Shown here: positions 61,433-64,000 of the stretch, in pieces | How positions within the stretch are numbered: the stretch's first letter is position 1 | Layout of the letters: every line of letters starts with the position of its first letter | Assembly (NCBI GenBank): GCA_023079485.1 | Contig: CM041083.1 | Location: 177,710,480-177,774,479 of the forward strand | DNA length: 64,000 nucleotides | Reading direction: 5' to 3' | Origin: Archilochus colubris | Taxonomy: Eukaryota; Chordata; Aves; Apodiformes; Trochilidae | Notes under the pieces: model-generated | Told to the model about the DNA's origin: nothing | Databases searched by the model: none | What the model saw: the letters and a program-made list of their open reading frames with translations, nothing else | Program-made: the position numbers and the translations under genes

Positions 61433-64000
61433 GTGGGCACGGCTATTAATAATTACCTCGGATCTGCCGTCTGCATCCTTCCCGCTCGATTCCCTCGGGG
61501 AGAGCTGCCTTCAGGGGAGGGATTCAGGTGGTGAGACGGGGCGGGAGGGCAAGAGAAGGCTGCAGCCAGGAGGGGGCTACTCGGGGGCGAGATAGACCCT
61601 GCCTCAACTCGGGGTCTCCTCTGTAGCCCCTGGCCCCTCAGGGCGGAGATCCCTGTCAGCGGGCAGCAGAGGCGGCCTCCGCAGCCCTCCGCCGGCTCTT
61701 CCGGGCCCCTGCACCTCCCCGCGGTTTCCTTGGTCCCCTCTGAGTCGGGACCCTCTCTCCCGCCCTGCACCCTGTTACCGAAACGAAGGAGTCCAGGGAG
61801 AGACTCGACGTCCGGATCCGTCCCCTCTGAGGAGCTGCGCGGAGCCCCGAGCTGCCGTCCGGGAGCCCCGGAGGCCGTCGGAGCTGAGGGGAGGGAGTGG
61901 TCCGTGGAGGGAAAAGGTCGAGGAAATAGATAAATTTAAAAATAAATACATAGATGAATATAAATAAATAAAAATAATTGTTTCCTTTGTGCTGTCTTGG
62001 CAAGAGACATCATATCTGAAACCTCTCATGTAATAGTAATTCAAGAGAAACCCGTGTTCCAAGGACATCATACACTCATCCCCCACACTTCCCCAGTAAT
62101 TCACGGACAGTCACCTCTTAGTAACAGCACTTTTCTTTTCTGGAGTAGGAGGTTGGTGTATTTGGCTGTTTACTACATGCAAAACAAGTTCCAATTAGAA
62201 ATTCCTCACAGATCTTTACGGGGAGGAAGCAAACTGAGCGAAGTTTGATTATTGGATTATACGTTGTGGGTGTGATTAGTGGACATCTCACTACAGGTCT
62301 CAGGCTACTTTGTCTCAGACAAAAGTTCAAGCAGGGTGGTGAAGCAAGAACTGGCTCAACACATTGCAAAAACCTGGTATTCAGTTGTGTGGACTCTAAC
62401 ATGAGTTGGGACATCTATGAACAAGACACACCTGCCAGACAGGCTGTAAAGGACAGGGAGATGTTCCCAGGAAATAAAGTTGGTTTTTAACTACAGAAAA
62501 AAAGGTATTTAGTTAATTTAATTTTCTATTTAGAAAATAAATGTCCTCAAGGGAAAATTACAGGTACTCACCAAAAACGGGCTGATGGATTTATGTGCCA
62601 ACTGTGAGTTGCTGAAGGCTTTCTCTAGAACACACAACCTCACAGGTGCAGGAAGGGCATTTGTTTTGCATGTTTCTAGAACATCTAACTTTGACCTTCT
62701 CTGCACTGATTAGGTTTGGTTCCAGGCATGGTTTTGTGGTGTTTTTACAGAAAAGAGCAAAGATCTAGAGTCCAGGATTATGGTTAGTCTTCCATTAGTG
62801 GTGATTAATTTATTTCCATGTTAGAGGGATGAAGCTCTGAGCAGCTCAGGGGAACAATGAGTCCCCTCCCCTAAAGGTGGAAATTTGTGGGATGGGAGGT
62901 GGGGAAGGCAGGCCCAGCACTGGGGATGGTCACTGGCTGACTGGAGTTTGCTGTACAGTCTGACAAGCTGCTGAAATTAGATTACAGTCTAAGGAAATGA
63001 CAACTTGAGCTGCAGCAACAGAGCTTGGTGTTAGCATCACCTGGTAGTGACTTGAAGAAGCTGAGATCAGTTATTAGCAGTGCTGCAGCCATTCCTGTGC
63101 CAGGCATGAATAGCCAGGCTCCACTTCAGCACTGACCTAATTTCAGTGGAAGTGCAATGCCCTCACTGGAGCCGGCTGCCTAAGGACTCTGAAAATCAGG
63201 ATGGAGACACATGACTCAGAAATACTTTAGCTTAAAACAGGGTATTAGTGATGCTAAGTCCTTTGCTTATGTTTAAGGAAAACAAACTTGATTTGCGATC
63301 TGGGGATGCAAGTGATTTAAAAATATATTTTGATACATTTTCTTTTCATTTCCTAATTTTTAACTAAAACCTATTTAAACTTCAGCAGCACCTATAAATA
63401 GCCAGTTAACTGAAACTTCTTCATTAGGAGCTCATTTCTTCCAGAGCCTCTCAACAGTCAGAGGAAAAAAAGAGCCTTATGCTGTCAGTGTAAGTCAGCC
63501 TAGCTAAGATCTTTGCCAACTTCTGGAGGTGGCTGCCTTCTCCAACAACTATCCAGAAAGTCTACAGTGACTGGTCCTGAAGTAAGCAGCCTATGTTTGA
63601 GGGACAAGATCTACCCATAAGTTTCTGGCACAAAGCTGTCACTTTACCTGTGAATCTATCGGATGAAAAAGTTGTTTGTTTGGGGCTTTTTTAGTGTAAA
63701 TGTCAGAAAATATGCACTGTGGCCTCTACCTGGTTTGTTTTCTTTCTTAAAGAGAAACTTGGTTTTAAGTTTTAGGACAACACAACCACTCATTGCTCTG
63801 AGCCAGTATTTTTTTTTTTCCTAACAGACAGTGTAACAAACTCTGTGCAATATTAACCATGGAGAAAGGTCAGCCAAGCACTTGCAGACATCTGGGTCTC
63901 CCTCACTGCTCCTTGGGTTCGAAGCACAGCTCCACGGTGTCCGTGCTGCTGAACAAGCACACTTTCAACTCTGCCCTGGGTCAGCAAATCAGGATTTACC
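61433..64000. other. Upstream region of KL
   Basis: The proximal 0.5 kb is still CpG-island sequence. Then comes an A/T-rich simple stretch (61926-61980, AAATAAATA-like), and after that ordinary AT-rich intergenic DNA with no recognisable gene. In mammals the next gene upstream of KL is PDS5B, much farther away; no PDS5B-like coding sequence is seen here. Open frames on both strands across the island are GC-driven and not supported. Confidence 0.6.

Larger units (their letters stand above)
60400..61900. promoter_or_regulatory. KL: CpG island over KL exon 1 and promoter
   Basis: CpG dinucleotides and G+C content rise sharply here against AT-rich flanks on both sides; the left edge is near 60400 and the right edge ends abruptly at an A/T-rich stretch (61926-61980). 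The island spans the start of KL, all of exon 1 and the beginning of intron 1. The human KL promoter is also a CpG island that is silenced by methylation in some tissues; the same kind of control is possible here but not visible in sequence. Confidence 0.85.

Noticed and set aside
61653..62104. Frames upstream of KL as an extra upstream exon or divergent gene
   Set aside because: They sit in CpG-island and A/T simple sequence, with no homology and no convincing donor leading to KL exon 1, which already carries the signal peptide.

Overview
The window is vertebrate nuclear DNA, almost certainly from a bird, with about 5% coding sequence. The evidence is split genes with GT-AG introns, a GC-rich CpG-dense first exon in AT-rich surroundings, many CR1 LINE 3' ends carrying the ATTCTATG-type tail, bird-type LTRs, and protein sequence clearly diverged from mammals. 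A songbird is plausible from the CR1 and LTR types, but the species cannot be fixed from the sequence alone.

Layout. On the + strand, positions 1070-1246 and 1617-1734 are the last two coding exons of a STARD13 (DLC2-type RhoGAP) gene, encoding the end of its START domain. A long 3' UTR probably runs to polyadenylation signals near 4502-4527. About 4.5-13.7 kb is intergenic. On the - strand, 61329 down to 15319 holds a complete alpha-klotho gene (KL) in five coding exons: 61329-60571, 27706-27196, 23244-22976, 20416-19300 and 15656-15319. Joined, they give an intact 997-residue open frame with consensus splice sites and consistent phases. KL and STARD13 converge tail to tail, as I recall for the mammalian locus. 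About 61.33-64 kb is the KL promoter, its CpG island and upstream DNA.

The encoded KL is a type I membrane protein: signal peptide, two glycosidase-family-1 domains (KL1, KL2), one transmembrane helix and a very short tail. In mammals it is the co-receptor for FGF23 with FGFR1c. As in mammals both glycosidase domains are degenerate: KL1 has Asn at the acid/base site and KL2 has Ala at the nucleophile site. Three details deserve a check: loss of one of four zinc-ligand positions known from the human structure (human Asp815, here Gly800), a five-residue insertion in KL2, and an intron 3 that stays open for 74 codons past exon 3.

The 33-kb first intron is repeat-bearing: two near-identical CR1 copies 3 kb apart with complementary deletions, an older CR1/L3-like copy, a 219-bp solo LTR with perfect TGTAG/CTACA ends and a perfect 6-bp target duplication, a bird ERVL-type LTR, and a 19-bp minisatellite. 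Other CR1 fragments lie in introns 2 and 4 and next to the KL 3' end. I found no tRNA, rRNA, CRISPR or prokaryotic feature, and no convincing new multi-gene system.
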